From positions 21,852 through 85,851 of the forward strand of contig JAFEBX010000014.1 of assembly GCA_018242425.1 (NCBI GenBank): DNA of 64,000 bases. Direction: 5' to 3'. The notes beneath the pieces were generated by a model. The model ran no database searches, was not told the DNA's origin, and was given only the letters and a program-made list of their open reading frames with translations. Of this stretch, positions 9,436 to 19,027 are shown piece by piece; the stretch's first letter is position 1, and every line of letters starts with the position of its first letter. Both the position numbers and the translations under genes were made by a program. Origin of the DNA: Pseudomonadota bacterium. Its GTDB lineage: Bacteria; Pseudomonadota; Gammaproteobacteria; Xanthomonadales; Xanthomonadaceae.

Positions 9436-10677
9436 ATGCCTGATCACGCCCCCACAACGCCGGCCGCCTCCATGCGTCGCCACGACATCGTCATCGTCGG
9501 TGGCGGCTTGGTCGGCGCCAGCCTTGCGATCGCCCTCGACGGCCTCGGCCTCGACGTCGCGATGGTGGAGGCCGCGCCCACCGGCGCGCTGCCCGCGGTG
9601 TTCGACCAGCGCAACCTCAGCTTCGCCGAAGCCACCTGCAACGCGTTGGCCAATCTCGGTGTGTGGCGGTTGCTGCGCGCGCCGACGGGCCCGATCCGCC
9701 GCATCCACGTCAGTCGTCGTGGCGATTTCGGCCGGATCGAACTCGACGCCCGCGATTACGATCGCGAGGCGTTCGGGCAGGTGGTGGTGGCCAGTGATTT
9801 CGGCGAGGCGCTGGAATCGCGACTGGGCGAACTGCGCCATCTCACCCGCTATCGCCCCGCACGCTTTGTCGAATCCGTTGTCGATGGCGATGAGCGCGTC
9901 GTGCGCATTGCCGGTGGTGAAGGCGAGCATCTGCTGTCGACGCGATTGCTGGTCGGCGCCGATGGAACCCAAAGTGTGGTGCGGACGTCGCTCGGGATCG
10001 CGGCGGAACGCCACGATTACGGCAAGGCGCTGTTCGTCGCGCGCATGCGTTGCGATCGCGCGCCGGATGGCACCGCCTACGAGCGCCTGACCGATGACGG
10101 CCCGACCGCGCTGCTGCCGCGCGGTGATCGCCATTACGGCGTGGTGCATGCGGTATCCACCGACGAAGCCGATGCCGTTGCCGCGCTGGATGACGAGGCA
10201 TGGTGCGCGCGGATCCAGGATGCCTTCGGCTGGCGCGCGGGACGTTTTCTTTCCGCGGGCCCACGCAGCCGCTATCCGGCGCAGCGTGTCCTGGCGAAGC
10301 AATTGACGGCGCGGCGCGGCGTGGTGATCGGCAATGCCGCCCAGACCATCCATCCCATCGGCGCGCAGGGCTTCAATCTCGGCCTGCGTGATGCCCTGAC
10401 CCTGGTCGAATGCATCACTGCTTCAGTGCCCGATGCCGGAGCCGACGACGTGTTGCAGCGATATGCGCAACGCCGTGCGGAAGACCGTTCGCGCACCATC
10501 GCCTTTTCCGATGGCCTGGCGCGCCTCACCGTGAATCCGTCGCCGTTGCTGCGGCCGCTGCGCACGCTCGGCATGGGGACGATCGCGCAAGTTGATGCGG
10601 TGCAGTCGATGCTGGTCGGTGGCGCGATGGGTTATCGCGGCGATGTGCCGGCGCTGTGCCGCGAGGTGGTGCGATGA
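9436..10677 (+). CDS. ubiH: UbiH-type FAD-dependent ubiquinone hydroxylase
   Basis: Class A flavoprotein monooxygenase of the UbiH/UbiI/UbiF group, which hydroxylates the ring of ubiquinone precursors. The 413-aa protein has the FAD-binding dinucleotide fold (HDIVIVGGGLVGASLA, residues 16-31), the DG motif (LLVGADGTQSVVR) and the second FAD motif GNAAQTIHPIGAQGFNLGLRD. Assignment to UbiH, the 2-octaprenyl-6-methoxyphenol step, rests on overall resemblance and on pairing with a second hydroxylase; the exact ring position is uncertain. The ATG at 9436 is used; ATG at 9472 is an alternative, and neither has a clear Shine-Dalgarno. Coupled to the next gene by an ATGA overlap. Confidence 0.87.
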   Translation: MPDHAPTTPAASMRRHDIVIVGGGLVGASLAIALDGLGLDVAMVEAAPTGALPAVFDQRNLSFAEATCNALANLGVWRLLRAPTGPIRRIHVSRRGDFGRIELDARDYDREAFGQVVVASDFGEALESRLGELRHLTRYRPARFVESVVDGDERVVRIAGGEGEHLLSTRLLVGADGTQSVVRTSLGIAAERHDYGKALFVARMRCDRAPDGTAYERLTDDGPTALLPRGDRHYGVVHAVSTDEADAVAALDDEAWCARIQDAFGWRAGRFLSAGPRSRYPAQRVLAKQLTARRGVVIGNAAQTIHPIGAQGFNLGLRDALTLVECITASVPDAGADDVLQRYAQRRAEDRSRTIAFSDGLARLTVNPSPLLRPLRTLGMGTIAQVDAVQSMLVGGAMGYRGDVPALCREVVR

Positions 10678-11867
10678 CCGTGTCCGCAAGAAGCAGCCGC
10701 GGTCGTTTCGATGCGGTGGTCGTCGGTGGTGGCGTGGTCGGCATTGCCTGCGCCTTGGGCATGGCCGACGCCGGACTCGACGTTGCGCTGGTGGAAGCCG
10801 CGGAACCGCAGGCGTGGTCTCCGGGAAAACCGGACCTGCGCGTGTATGCGTTCGCGCCCGACAACGCGGCGCTGCTGGATGCCTTGAATGTCTGGGGCGA
10901 TGTGCAGCGCCAGCGCGTGCAACCCTATCGACGCATGCGGGTGTGGGATGCCGCGTGTGGCGATGCGCTGGAGTTCGATGCCGACGAACTGGCGCGGCCG
11001 CAGCTGGGCTGGATCGTTGAGCACGGATTGCTGGTCGACGCCTTGTGGCGACAACTGGAACGACGCGGTGTCGTCGTGCGTTGCCCGGCACGCGTGGTCG
11101 GTCTCGAACAGGATGATGCCGGCGTGCGCCTCACGCTGGATGATGGCGGCATGCTCGATGCGCGCATCGCGATCGCCGCAGACGGCGGGCAGTCGGCCCT
11201 GCGTGAACTGGCCGGCATCTCTACCGATGATCGCGATTACGACCAGCTCGGACTGGTCGCCTATGTACGTAGCGAGCACCCGCATGGGCAGACCGCATTC
11301 CAGCGCTTCCTGCCTGGCGGTCCGCTGGCCTTGCTGCCGTGCACGGAAGGTCGCAGTTCGATCGTTTGGTCGCTGCCAACGGAAGAGGCGCGGCGGTTGC
11401 AGGGCGTCGATGCGTCAGTGTTCAACCACGAACTCACCCGCGCTTCCGATGCCTGCCTCGGCGCGCTGGAGCTCGATTCGGCGCGCGCGGCATTCCCGTT
11501 GCGTCGCAAGTTGGCGCAGGCGCAACGCGCGGATCGCGTGCTGTTGATGGGCGATGCCGCGCACGTGGTCCATCCGCTGGCCGGGCAGGGCGTGAATCTC
11601 GGATTGCGCGACGTCTCGGCGTGGTTGCGCGGCGTGCGTGATGCCAAGGCGAAAGGTCGCGACTTCGATGCTGCGCCGCGCCTGCAGCGCTGGGCACGGG
11701 AGCGTCGCAGCGACAATACGGTTTCGACGCTGGCGTTCGAGGCGATCAATCGAGCCTATTCGAACGACTTGCCCGTGAGCACGTTGCTGCGCGGACATGC
11801 ATTGGGCATTGCCGGTCGCGTACCGATGTTGCGCCACGCGTTGTGGCGCCACGCTGCCGGGATTTGA
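10674..11867 (+). CDS. UbiI/VisC-type FAD-dependent ubiquinone hydroxylase
   Basis: Second flavoprotein hydroxylase of the ubiquinone family, 397 aa from the ATG at 10674 that overlaps the preceding stop. The FAD motif is FDAVVVGGGVVGIACALGMA, the DG motif is IAIAADGGQSALRE, and the C-terminal FAD motif is LLMGDAAHVVHPLAGQGVNLGLRD. It probably performs the C5 (UbiI) or C6 (UbiF) hydroxylation beside UbiH, in a membrane-associated Ubi complex. Which position cannot be settled from sequence alone. A GC-rich hairpin follows the stop. Confidence 0.87.
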   Translation: MTVSARSSRGRFDAVVVGGGVVGIACALGMADAGLDVALVEAAEPQAWSPGKPDLRVYAFAPDNAALLDALNVWGDVQRQRVQPYRRMRVWDAACGDALEFDADELARPQLGWIVEHGLLVDALWRQLERRGVVVRCPARVVGLEQDDAGVRLTLDDGGMLDARIAIAADGGQSALRELAGISTDDRDYDQLGLVAYVRSEHPHGQTAFQRFLPGGPLALLPCTEGRSSIVWSLPTEEARRLQGVDASVFNHELTRASDACLGALELDSARAAFPLRRKLAQAQRADRVLLMGDAAHVVHPLAGQGVNLGLRDVSAWLRGVRDAKAKGRDFDAAPRLQRWARERRSDNTVSTLAFEAINRAYSNDLPVSTLLRGHALGIAGRVPMLRHALWRHAAGI

Positions 11868-11884
11868 CCGCAAGAAATGACGAA

Positions 11885-11902
11885 GCCCCGCCGGGGCGGG
11901 GC
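11885..11902 (-). terminator. GC-rich hairpin between convergent genes
   Basis: Perfect inverted repeat with 8-bp GC arms and a two-base centre, lying between the stop of the second ubiquinone hydroxylase (11867) and the stop of the small secreted protein (11916). On the minus strand it is followed by a moderately U-rich stretch (TTCGTCATTTCTT), so it is best read as the terminator of the minus-strand gene. It may also stop plus-strand transcription. The U-tract is imperfect. Confidence 0.6.
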
Positions 11903-11915
11903 ATCGTAGGCCGAC

Positions 11916-12212
11916 TTACGGAGTAGTAGTGGACGGGGCCGGTGTCGCGTCCTTGTCCTTCTTGCCGTGCTTCTTTTTCTTGGTGTCCTTGTTGCTGGTG
12001 CTTGCCGGATCGCTCGGGGCCGCGGTCATCGGATCCGCCGCGGGCGTCGCCGGTGCGGTTTGTGCCGGGGGCGACATGCTGTCGGTGGCTGCCGGTGCTT
12101 GCGTCGTCGCTGGTGCCTGCTGCGGCGCCGATTGCGGTGCGGACTGGGCGGTCGCAAGACCGGAGGAGGCGATCAGTGCGGCGGTTGCGATGAACAGGGA
12201 AGTGCGATTCAT
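11916..12212 (-). CDS. Small exported Ala/Pro-rich protein with lysine-rich tail, function unknown
   Basis: A 98-aa protein I do not recognise. It has a clear Sec signal peptide (MNRTSLFIATAALIASSGLATA, cleavage about residue 22), then low-complexity Gln/Ala/Pro/Thr sequence (about 23-72), a strongly basic cluster (KDTKKKKHGKKDKD, about 74-87) and a short Pro/Thr end. There is no fold-like segment and no cysteine. The composition would suit a periplasmic linker, a cell-wall-bound or an acid-inducible Asr-like protein, but nothing in the sequence decides this. It stands alone between hairpin 11885-11902 and a 215-bp upstream spacer. Confidence 0.65.
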   Translation of the reverse strand: MNRTSLFIATAALIASSGLATAQSAPQSAPQQAPATTQAPAATDSMSPPAQTAPATPAADPMTAAPSDPASTSNKDTKKKKHGKKDKDATPAPSTTTP

Positions 12213-12427
12213 GCGGGAACCTCTACAACGTGTCGGGGGAGGCCAGACCGTAATTCCGATGCGCAAGTCCGCAAGTTAACGCTGCGCTAAATCGATGAAT
12301 CGATGTTCAGGCTAATCGCTTTCAGGCAAGAAACGACGGCAACGACATGGATGCAACGCAATTCGTTGCGAAAACGGACAGGGAAAAAATGAATGCGTGA
12401 TTTGCGCGAAATGAATGCGATGCCGTG
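12213..12427. other. Intergenic spacer between small exported gene and rlmM
   Basis: 215 bp without a gene. It holds the upstream region of the small exported protein and the 3' flank of rlmM. Two structures are visible: a perfect hairpin GCAACG-CAATT-CGTTGC near 12355, and two direct copies of AAATGAATGCG between about 12385 and 12421. A run of A on the plus strand (U on the minus strand) beside the second repeat could help end rlmM transcription. I could not place a convincing promoter. Confidence 0.5.
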
Positions 12428-13486
12428 TCAACGCGCGTTTAGGTGTGTTGCGAACACCGTGATTTCTTCGCGATCGTGATAAAGCTGGCGTGCGCGCAAC
12501 TCGACCTCGCCACCGCACTGCGCCCGGAACAGATCGAGGCAGCGCTGCGTTTCCAGCCAGCGTTTCTTCATCGGCAATTTCAGGTTGAAGATCATGCGCC
12601 GGCACCAGCCTTCGCGCAGCCAGGTCGCCATGCGCTCGGCAACACGGATCGGTTGTTCCACCATGTCGCAGACCATCCAGTCGAGCCGTTCCTGCGGATG
12701 CCAGGAGAAACCATCCTCGCGCAGGTGGGTGACTTGCCCGATCTCGAACAGGTGCGGGCGCAGCGGGCCGTTGTCGATCGCGACGACGCTTAGGCCGTTC
12801 CGCAACAGCACCCAGGTCCAGCCACCGGGTGCGGCACCGAGATCGGCGGCGCGCATGCCCGGCTGCAGCCATGCCTCGCGTTCCGGCGGAGTGATGAGTA
12901 CGCCCAATGCTTCGTCGAGCTTGAGAGCAGAACGCGAAGGCGCGTCGGCGTGCATCCGCAGGCGCGGGATGCCGAGCGGCCACGGCGCGCTGTCGTCGCG
13001 GTCGGCGCTGGCGAGGAAGGCGTGGCGGCCGTCGATGAAGGCCACGTGCAATCGCCGTGCTGCCTTCGGATCAAGCAGGCCTTCGCGCTTCAGCGCCGGG
13101 CGCAGGGCGTTGCCGAAACTGCGCGCCAGCCCCGACAGCGGGCGCCCTTCGTCGGAATCGGAATGCTCGACCCAGACATCGTTGAACGGGCCTTCGCCGG
13201 ATTCGCGCAACGCCGCAATCAGCGGCGTGATGCGGTCGGCGGGATCGAGATCGTCGAGCTCGGCGATCAGTCGCAGCTTCTGGCGCGCGAACACCAGTTC
13301 GCGCCATGGCAATGCCTCATCCAGTGCCGCGCCATCCTCGCAATGGAACAGCACGTAGCCGCTGTCGCGATTGGTCTGGGCATAGCCGGGATGACCGAGC
13401 AGCGCGGCGCGATCGCCGAGTTCAGCGGCCAGTTCCGGTTCGAATCCCGCCCGGCACCAGCACAGCAGGCCGGAGCGAACGTCCAT
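12428..13486 (-). CDS. rlmM: 23S rRNA (cytidine2498-2'-O)-methyltransferase RlmM
   Basis: Ribose methyltransferase acting on C2498 of 23S rRNA. The 352-aa protein starts MDVRSGLLCWCRAGFEPEL, an N-terminal THUMP-like region, followed by the Rossmann domain with AdoMet motif MRAADLGAAPGGWTWVLL and the catalytic aspartate segment LDWMVCDMVEQP. The C-terminal lysine region FNLKLPMKKRW completes the K-D-K-type site of RrmJ-like enzymes. The ATG at 13486 overlaps the preceding deaminase stop by one base (TGATG), so the two are probably cotranscribed. Confidence 0.93.
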   Translation of the reverse strand: MDVRSGLLCWCRAGFEPELAAELGDRAALLGHPGYAQTNRDSGYVLFHCEDGAALDEALPWRELVFARQKLRLIAELDDLDPADRITPLIAALRESGEGPFNDVWVEHSDSDEGRPLSGLARSFGNALRPALKREGLLDPKAARRLHVAFIDGRHAFLASADRDDSAPWPLGIPRLRMHADAPSRSALKLDEALGVLITPPEREAWLQPGMRAADLGAAPGGWTWVLLRNGLSVVAIDNGPLRPHLFEIGQVTHLREDGFSWHPQERLDWMVCDMVEQPIRVAERMATWLREGWCRRMIFNLKLPMKKRWLETQRCLDLFRAQCGGEVELRARQLYHDREEITVFATHLNAR

Positions 13487-14055
13487 CAGTAATGCGTCCC
13501 GCTTTCGCCGAATGCGCGCAGCACGGCGCAGGCGGCATCGCGTTGAATGTCGCGGACCACATCGATATCGCGATGCTGCAGTTCGCCGATCCAGTCGGCG
13601 GGCAACGGACCTTCGTCGAATTCGGTCAATGCCATCACGTCTTCGGCGCGCGCACCGATCAGCAGGCGGTCGATGCCGGCCCACACGCTGGCGCCATAGC
13701 ACTGGCAGCACGGTTGCGCCGACGTCGCCAGCGTCACCGGCCCCCACACGCTGCCGTCGTCGTTGCGGTTGAGGCGCGGCCGCTGCAGGCGCTGCTGCGC
13801 CAGCATGAAGGCCATCATCTCGCCATGCGCCACCGAGCAGGATTGCGGCACCACGCGATTGACGCCGATCGCGACAACCTTGTGGTCCGGCGAAAAAACC
13901 GCTGCACCGAACGGTCCGCCGCTTCCGGCTTCGACGTTGCGCTTCGATAGTGCGATCGCCAGCGCGACCTTGTCGTCGTCGCTTTCATAGCGCTCAGCGA
14001 GCGGGAATTCGTGCGCCCAGATCGGCAGGGTCAGGTGGAGTTGGAGTGGGATCAT
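13486..14055 (-). CDS. Cytidine-deaminase-fold nucleoside/base deaminase
   Basis: A 189-aa member of the zinc-dependent deaminase superfamily. The HxE motif appears as VAHGEMMAF and the PCxxC motif as SAQPCCQCYGAS. Together these bind zinc and supply the catalytic glutamate. The GGPFGAAVF strand is typical of guanine deaminases, tRNA adenosine deaminases and related nucleoside deaminases. Overall layout suggests a free base or nucleoside substrate rather than tRNA, but which one is not decidable here. Transcribed with rlmM, whose start touches its stop. Upstream of it (14069-14210) lies a nested inverted-repeat element. Confidence 0.85.
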   Translation of the reverse strand: MIPLQLHLTLPIWAHEFPLAERYESDDDKVALAIALSKRNVEAGSGGPFGAAVFSPDHKVVAIGVNRVVPQSCSVAHGEMMAFMLAQQRLQRPRLNRNDDGSVWGPVTLATSAQPCCQCYGASVWAGIDRLLIGARAEDVMALTEFDEGPLPADWIGELQHRDIDVVRDIQRDAACAVLRAFGESGTHY

Positions 14056-14068
14056 TTGCGTTCTTCCA

Positions 14069-14210
14069 AAACGTGTTCACGATCCGTCACGAGCGAAGGC
14101 CTGCGGTTCGTGGCGGAGCGGAGCAAGCGCAGCGTATGTGCGGATACGTGAGCATTGCGAGCACCGCACGCGGACCGCAGGACGAGCGCAGTAGGATCGT
14201 GAACACGTTT
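14069..14210 (-). repeat. Nested palindromic post-stop element, copy 1 (after glnS)
   Basis: A 142-bp element filling the glnS-deaminase gap. Outer arms of 17 nt (14069-14085 and 14194-14210) are perfect inverted repeats; the outermost base belongs to the glnS stop codon. Inner arms CCTGCGGT (14100-14107) and ACCGCAGG (14174-14181) pair, and a central hairpin CGTAT/ATACG lies at 14133-14148. Read on the minus strand it shares three collinear blocks with the element after ychF (58097-58222): CTGCGCTCGTC, TGCGGTGCTCG and CTTCGCTCGTGACGG (one mismatch). No target-site duplication is visible. Family function is unknown. Confidence 0.75.
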
Positions 14211-15952
14211 CAGCCTTCCTTCTGCATCCAGGTATCGCGCAGGGTCACCGCGCGATTGAACACCGGCTTCGCGGACGCATGATCGCGGCGGTCGGCGACG
14301 AAATAGCCGACGCGCTCGAACTGGAAGCGGGTTTCCGGCGCCGCGTTGGCGGCATCCGCCTCGACGTAGCCGCGGACATTGCGCTGCGATTCCGGATTCA
14401 AATGATCGCGGTAGCCCTTGCCGTCGCTGTCGTCGTCGGGGTCGGCGGCGGTGAACAGGCGATCGTAGAGGCGGAATTCGGCCTCCACCGCAGACGCGGC
14501 ATCCACCCAATGAATCGTGCCCTTGACCTTGCGGTTGGCGCCTTCCATGCCCGGGCGCGATTCGGGATCGAGCCAGCCCTGCAGCTCGACGATCTCGCCG
14601 GCGTCGTTCTTCACGATGTCGTCGCAGCGGAAGATGCCGGCGCCGCGCAGGCGCACTTCGCCGCCGGGCACCAGGCGCTTCCAGCCCTTCGGTGGCACTT
14701 CGGCGAAGTCCTCGCGTTCGATCCACAGCGTGTTGGAGAAGGCGACGTCGCGTTCGCCCGCGCTTTCATCCTTGGGATGATTGTGGAAGCGCAGGGTTTC
14801 GCGATGGTCGGCGGGCAGGTTGTTGATCACCAATTTCAGTGGATCGAGCACCGCCATCCGACGCTGCGCGCGCGTATCGAGGTCCTCGCGCAGGGTGTTC
14901 TCAAGCACCGTGTAGTCGATCGTCGAATTCTGCTTCGACAGGCCGAGACGCGACACGAACAGCTTGAGCGCTTCCGGCGTGTAACCGCGGCGACGGATGC
15001 CCTGCAGCGTCGGCATGCGCGGATCATCCCAACCCGAGACCAGGCCTTCCTGCACCAGCGCCATCAGCTTGCGCTTGCTCATCACCGTGTAGTCGAGATT
15101 GAGCCGCGAGAACTCGATCTGGCGCGGCTTGCCGGCTTCGTTTGGCAGGCCCGTGTCGGTGAGCGGCTTCAGCAGGTCGGGATGACGGTTCAGCCCGACG
15201 TTGTCGACCGCCCAGTCATACAGCGGGCGATGGTCCTCGAACTCGAGCGAGCACAGCGAATGGGTGATGCCCTCGATGGCGTCGGACAGCGCGTGCGCGT
15301 AGTCGTACATCGGGTAGATCGGCCACGCATCGCCGGTGTTCTGGTGCTCGACGTGCTTGATGCGATAGATCGCCGGGTCGCGCAGGTTCATGTTGGGCGA
15401 CGCCATGTCGATCTTGGCGCGCAACGTGCGGGTGCCATCGGCGAATTCGCCGGCACGCATGCGCCGGAACAGGTCGAGGTTTTCCTCGACGCTGCGATCG
15501 CGGTAGGGCGAGTTGGTGCCGGCCTCGGTCAGGGTGCCGCGGGTGGCGCGCACTTCCTCGGCGCTGAGGTCGCAGACGAAGGCCTTGCCATCACGGACCA
15601 GCTGTTCGGCGCCGAGGTAAAGCACCTCGAAATAGTCCGAAGCGTGGCGAAGGTCGCGCCAGTGGTAGCCGAGCCAGGTCACGTCGTCCTGGATCGCCTG
15701 GACGTATTCGGGGTCTTCCTTGGCCGGATTGGTGTCGTCGAAGCGCAGGTTGCAGGCGCCGTGGAACTCGCCGGCGATGCCGAAGTTGGCATGGATGGCG
15801 CGGACGTGGCCGAGGTGCAGGTAGCCGTTGGGCTCCGGCGGGAAGCGGGTCTTGACCGCGGCATGGCGGCCAGCGGCGAGGTCGTCGCGGACGATGTTGC
15901 GGATGAAATCGGTACGCTCGGCGGGCGCCGGCGTGGTCGGAAGCTCGGACAT
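14210..15952 (-). CDS. glnS: Glutaminyl-tRNA synthetase
   Basis: Class Ic synthetase charging tRNA-Gln with glutamine. The 580-aa protein carries the HIGH-type motif in PPEPNGYLHLGHVRAI, the FDDTNPAKE substrate loop and the KMSKS-type loop VMSKRKLMALV, followed by the two C-terminal beta-barrel anticodon domains. The ATG at 15952 (MSELPTTPAPAERTDF) matches the family N-terminus. It is divergent from the diguanylate cyclase gene. Its own substrate, tRNA-Gln(UUG), is encoded at 54540-54615. The stop codon is the first base triplet of the palindromic element downstream. Confidence 0.96.
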   Translation of the reverse strand: MSELPTTPAPAERTDFIRNIVRDDLAAGRHAAVKTRFPPEPNGYLHLGHVRAIHANFGIAGEFHGACNLRFDDTNPAKEDPEYVQAIQDDVTWLGYHWRDLRHASDYFEVLYLGAEQLVRDGKAFVCDLSAEEVRATRGTLTEAGTNSPYRDRSVEENLDLFRRMRAGEFADGTRTLRAKIDMASPNMNLRDPAIYRIKHVEHQNTGDAWPIYPMYDYAHALSDAIEGITHSLCSLEFEDHRPLYDWAVDNVGLNRHPDLLKPLTDTGLPNEAGKPRQIEFSRLNLDYTVMSKRKLMALVQEGLVSGWDDPRMPTLQGIRRRGYTPEALKLFVSRLGLSKQNSTIDYTVLENTLREDLDTRAQRRMAVLDPLKLVINNLPADHRETLRFHNHPKDESAGERDVAFSNTLWIEREDFAEVPPKGWKRLVPGGEVRLRGAGIFRCDDIVKNDAGEIVELQGWLDPESRPGMEGANRKVKGTIHWVDAASAVEAEFRLYDRLFTAADPDDDSDGKGYRDHLNPESQRNVRGYVEADAANAAPETRFQFERVGYFVADRRDHASAKPVFNRAVTLRDTWMQKEG

Positions 15953-16071
15953 GCGGGACTGGAACTGGAACGGTGTGCGCAGTGTACCGGGTCTGCGAAA
16001 TCGACTTGCGCCATCGGTCACAGTACACGGGTCCCGACAGGTAGCCTTGGGACCCCGATGCGCAGTAGCGT

Positions 16072-18324
16072 ATGCGCCTCATGTCCGGCTCATTCTTCCC
16101 CCGATTCGAGCGCTGGTCCGATCGCGTGCAGCTGGCCATCCTCGTGGCCTTGCTGGGGGCGGTCTGCCTTGCCTTGCTTGGAAGGATTTTCATGCCTCCG
16201 GCGCCTTCGTTCCCGCTGGCCTGGCAGTCGGAGGCCGGCACTTTGGCCCAACAGGGCGAGAGCGGCGCGGAAGGCGACGGCATGGTCGTGCGCGTTCCCG
16301 GTGGCGACCAGCAGGTCGGTTTCGATGTCGTCGGCAGCGTGCCGGACGCGGTGCGCGAACAAGGCATCGTCGCCCTGCGCTTCGAACGCACCGGGCTCGA
16401 CCGCATCGAGGTCGAGGACCTGGCGACCGGCCAGGTGGTGCGGGACGGCTTCTATGAAGTGAATCGCGACCGCTTGCCCGGCCTGACCTCGTCCTACCAG
16501 TTCAATGTCATGGTGCCACCCCAGGGCGATCTGCACCTGCGTGTCCGTGCGCAATCGGCCACGCCGACCTCCCTGATGGGACGACTGGAACCGCACCTGC
16601 TGGCCGGGCGCGACGATCGCCGGATCGCCGGTACCGCGGTGATGAGCTACGCCGTCTACCTGGTGCTGGCGCTGGTGGTGATCGCGCTCTACATCGCCAC
16701 CGGGCAGCGCAGCATGCTGGCGTTCTCGTGGTTCGCAATGCTGCGATTGCTGGTGCTGATGTCGGTGAACGGGCACCTGTACCAGATCCCCGGAATGGCG
16801 TGGTTCGGCGTTTTCGGCAATCACGGCACGTCGGCGCTGATGATCCTTGGCATCGCAGCAGGCATCGTGCTGATACAGGAGCACGGGGCATTGCCCCGCG
16901 AAGCACGCGGCAATCAGTGGCGGCAGTTGTCCGTGGCGATCGTGGCCGCCGCGATCATCGTTTCAGTCGCGTTGCTGTTCGCGCCGCTGCCGCCGGTGGC
17001 GGCGTGGGCGCTGGGCCAGTGCACGTGGTTCGCGTTCGCGGTCATCGGGTTGGCGTTCTGCGCACGCGCCTATCGCAACAGGATTCCGCATCGGGTCGCG
17101 GTGATCGCGGCGGTGCTGTTGTCGTTCTTCGCCAGTCTTGCCCACCTTGCCTATGAAACCGGCCTGATCGCGCACTGGTGGTGGGCCGGGCGCCTGCTTC
17201 AGATCACCGGCGCGATGTTGTGCACGGTGGTGGCGATCAGCCTGGTTCGCCGCATCGAGAGTTACCGGATCGAACTGGCGCGCGCGCACCACCACCAGCA
17301 ACAGCTGCGCCGGCAAATGGATGCGCAAACCGCGGTGCGCGAACTCGAGCGCGATCTCGCCCATTCGCTGGGCGACATCGCCGACCCGGAACTCGAATTC
17401 GCGGCGATCCATCGCCTGCTGTCGGCAGCGACCGCCTGCCTCGGGCTGGAAGGCGCCGGATTGGTGCAGTTCCCGGGGCGTCGCGCGCCGCAGGCGTATG
17501 CGCTTCCGACAACCATGCTCGACGAATTGCGCGGCTGGCTGGCGCCACGCCGCAACTGGGTGGAATCGGTGGCGACGGGTGCGGCGCCGGTCGAGAACCA
17601 CACGCCGGTGGTAGGGCGCGGATTGCGTTCGGTACTGGTGCCGGCGCAAGTCCTGAAGGGCAGTCATTCGGTGCTGGTGATCGAACGCAATGCCGACGCG
17701 CCGACATTGAGTGCGGCCGATCTCGCCGCGCTGGCGAGCATGACCAACGCGGTGCGCGAAGCACTCGAGCAACAGCGCGAGGCGCGTGCGCTCATCGTGA
17801 CGGCACGCATTGACGCGCTGACCGGTGTCCTCAATCGCAATTCGCTCGATATCGATCTCGCCGCCGCGCTTGCCCAGGCCGCTCGCACGCGATCGCCACT
17901 GGCGGTGTTGTTCCTCGACATCGACCACTTCAAGCGCATCAACGACGAATTCGGCCATGCTGCCGGTGACGAATGCCTGCGATCCGTTGCCCACCTGCTG
18001 CGATCCAGCCTGCGTTCGGGCGACCTGCTCGGGCGTTACGGCGGCGAGGAGTTCGTGGTGGTGTCGCCCGGCGCGCCATTGGCGGTGGCCCAGCAACTGG
18101 GCGAACGCATCCGCGCAGCGGTGGAAATGCTCGTGATCGAATGGGAAGGCCAGCCGATCCCGGTCACCATCAGCGTCGGCATCGCGATGCGTCGCCGCGA
18201 TGAAGCCAAGCCAGCGCACCTGCTCGATCGCGCCGACCAGGCGCTGTACGACGCCAAGCGTCGCGGCCGCAACCAGGTGCGCTTCGATCTCGATGCCGCC
18301 GCATTTGATCCGGCCTCCGAATAG
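16072..18324 (+). CDS. Membrane-bound diguanylate cyclase (7TM, GAF-like, GGDEF)
   Basis: Makes cyclic di-GMP from two GTP. The 750-aa protein has one N-terminal membrane helix (about 18-40), a periplasmic domain (about 41-190), seven closely spaced membrane helices (about 195-400) as in 7TMR-DISM sensors, a short coiled segment, a GAF-like region (about 440-560) and a C-terminal GGDEF domain (about 585-740). The active site reads RYGGEEF, and an intact inhibitory I-site RxxD (RSGD) lies five residues before it, so product feedback is expected. The [12 protein letters not shown] metal-binding block is also present. The signal is unknown. ATG at 16072 is used; 16081 is possible. An inverted repeat GGGTCCC/GGGACCC (16029-16055) lies just upstream. 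Confidence 0.9.
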   Translation: MRLMSGSFFPRFERWSDRVQLAILVALLGAVCLALLGRIFMPPAPSFPLAWQSEAGTLAQQGESGAEGDGMVVRVPGGDQQVGFDVVGSVPDAVREQGIVALRFERTGLDRIEVEDLATGQVVRDGFYEVNRDRLPGLTSSYQFNVMVPPQGDLHLRVRAQSATPTSLMGRLEPHLLAGRDDRRIAGTAVMSYAVYLVLALVVIALYIATGQRSMLAFSWFAMLRLLVLMSVNGHLYQIPGMAWFGVFGNHGTSALMILGIAAGIVLIQEHGALPREARGNQWRQLSVAIVAAAIIVSVALLFAPLPPVAAWALGQCTWFAFAVIGLAFCARAYRNRIPHRVAVIAAVLLSFFASLAHLAYETGLIAHWWWAGRLLQITGAMLCTVVAISLVRRIESYRIELARAHHHQQQLRRQMDAQTAVRELERDLAHSLGDIADPELEFAAIHRLLSAATACLGLEGAGLVQFPGRRAPQAYALPTTMLDELRGWLAPRRNWVESVATGAAPVENHTPVVGRGLRSVLVPAQVLKGSHSVLVIERNADAPTLSAADLAALASMTNAVREALEQQREARALIVTARIDALTGVLNRNSLDIDLAAALAQAARTRSPLAVLFLDIDHFKRINDEFGHAAGDECLRSVAHLLRSSLRSGDLLGRYGGEEFVVVSPGAPLAVAQQLGERIRAAVEMLVIEWEGQPIPVTISVGIAMRRRDEAKPAHLLDRADQALYDAKRRGRNQVRFDLDAAAFDPASE

Positions 18325-18365
18325 CCGCTGGTAAACTGTGGCCCTTGGTCATGGGAGCAACGGAC

Positions 18366-19016
18366 ATGGGCGGTGTCGGATCGTGGAAGGACCGCATGGT
18401 CGCGCCCGAGCGCGCGCTTCCGGGACGTGACTCGGCGATGGCGATCGACAACGTCCATTTCGTGATTGGCGGTCCCCTGCGCGATGCATTCGCCGGTTAC
18501 GGCGATGCCCGTTTCGGCATGGGCTGCTTCTGGGGTGCCGAACGGATGTTCTGGTCGATGCCCGGCGTCGTCAGCACGGCGCCCGGTTATGCCGGCGGCT
18601 ACACGCCGAACCCGACCTATCGCGAAGTCTGCAGCGGCGAAACCGGCCACGCCGAAATCGTGCGGGTGATCTTCGATCCGGCGATCATCGGCTACGGTGC
18701 GTTGCTGCAGGCGTTCTGGGAAAACCACGATCCTACCCAGGGCATGCGCCAGGGCGGAGACGTCGGCACGCAATATCGCTCGATGATCCAGTGCACCACG
18801 CAGGATCAGTACACGCTGGCGCTGGCCAGCCGCGACGATTACCAGAAGCGCTTGACCGCGGCGGGGCTCGGGCAGATCACCACCGAGATCGTGTTCCCCG
18901 CGCCCGAGTTCTACTACGCCGAGAACGAACACCAGCAATACCTCGCCAAGAATCCCGATGGGTATTGCGGGCTCGGCGGCACCGGCGTGTCGTGTCCGGT
19001 GGGTACCGGCGCCTGA
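18366..19016 (+). CDS. msrA: Peptide-methionine (S)-S-oxide reductase MsrA
   Basis: Repairs the S epimer of methionine sulfoxide in proteins. From the ATG at 18366, with GGGAG ten bases upstream, the protein is 216 aa, close to the E. coli enzyme including its N-terminal extension. Catalytic Cys54 lies in [28 protein letters not shown] and NEHQQYL are family blocks, and C-terminal cysteines (GYCGLGG and SCPVG) are placed to resolve the disulfide. An in-frame ATG at 18351 is an alternative start. It is 41 bp after the diguanylate cyclase and 11 bp before the EamA gene. Confidence 0.95.
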   Translation: MGGVGSWKDRMVAPERALPGRDSAMAIDNVHFVIGGPLRDAFAGYGDARFGMGCFWGAERMFWSMPGVVSTAPGYAGGYTPNPTYREVCSGETGHAEIVRVIFDPAIIGYGALLQAFWENHDPTQGMRQGGDVGTQYRSMIQCTTQDQYTLALASRDDYQKRLTAAGLGQITTEIVFPAPEFYYAENEHQQYLAKNPDGYCGLGGTGVSCPVGTGA

Positions 19017-19027
19017 GCGACCCCGCG

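Noticed and set aside
14056..14210. Insertion sequence remnant between glnS and the deaminase gene
   Set aside because: No transposase fragment and no target-site duplication flank the 17-nt arms; described instead as a palindromic element related to the one after ychF.
16029..16055. GGGTCCC/GGGACCC inverted repeat upstream of the diguanylate cyclase as a riboswitch
   Set aside because: A single 7-bp stem with a 13-nt loop is too little for a GEMM riboswitch and lacks its conserved bases; noted only as an inverted repeat.
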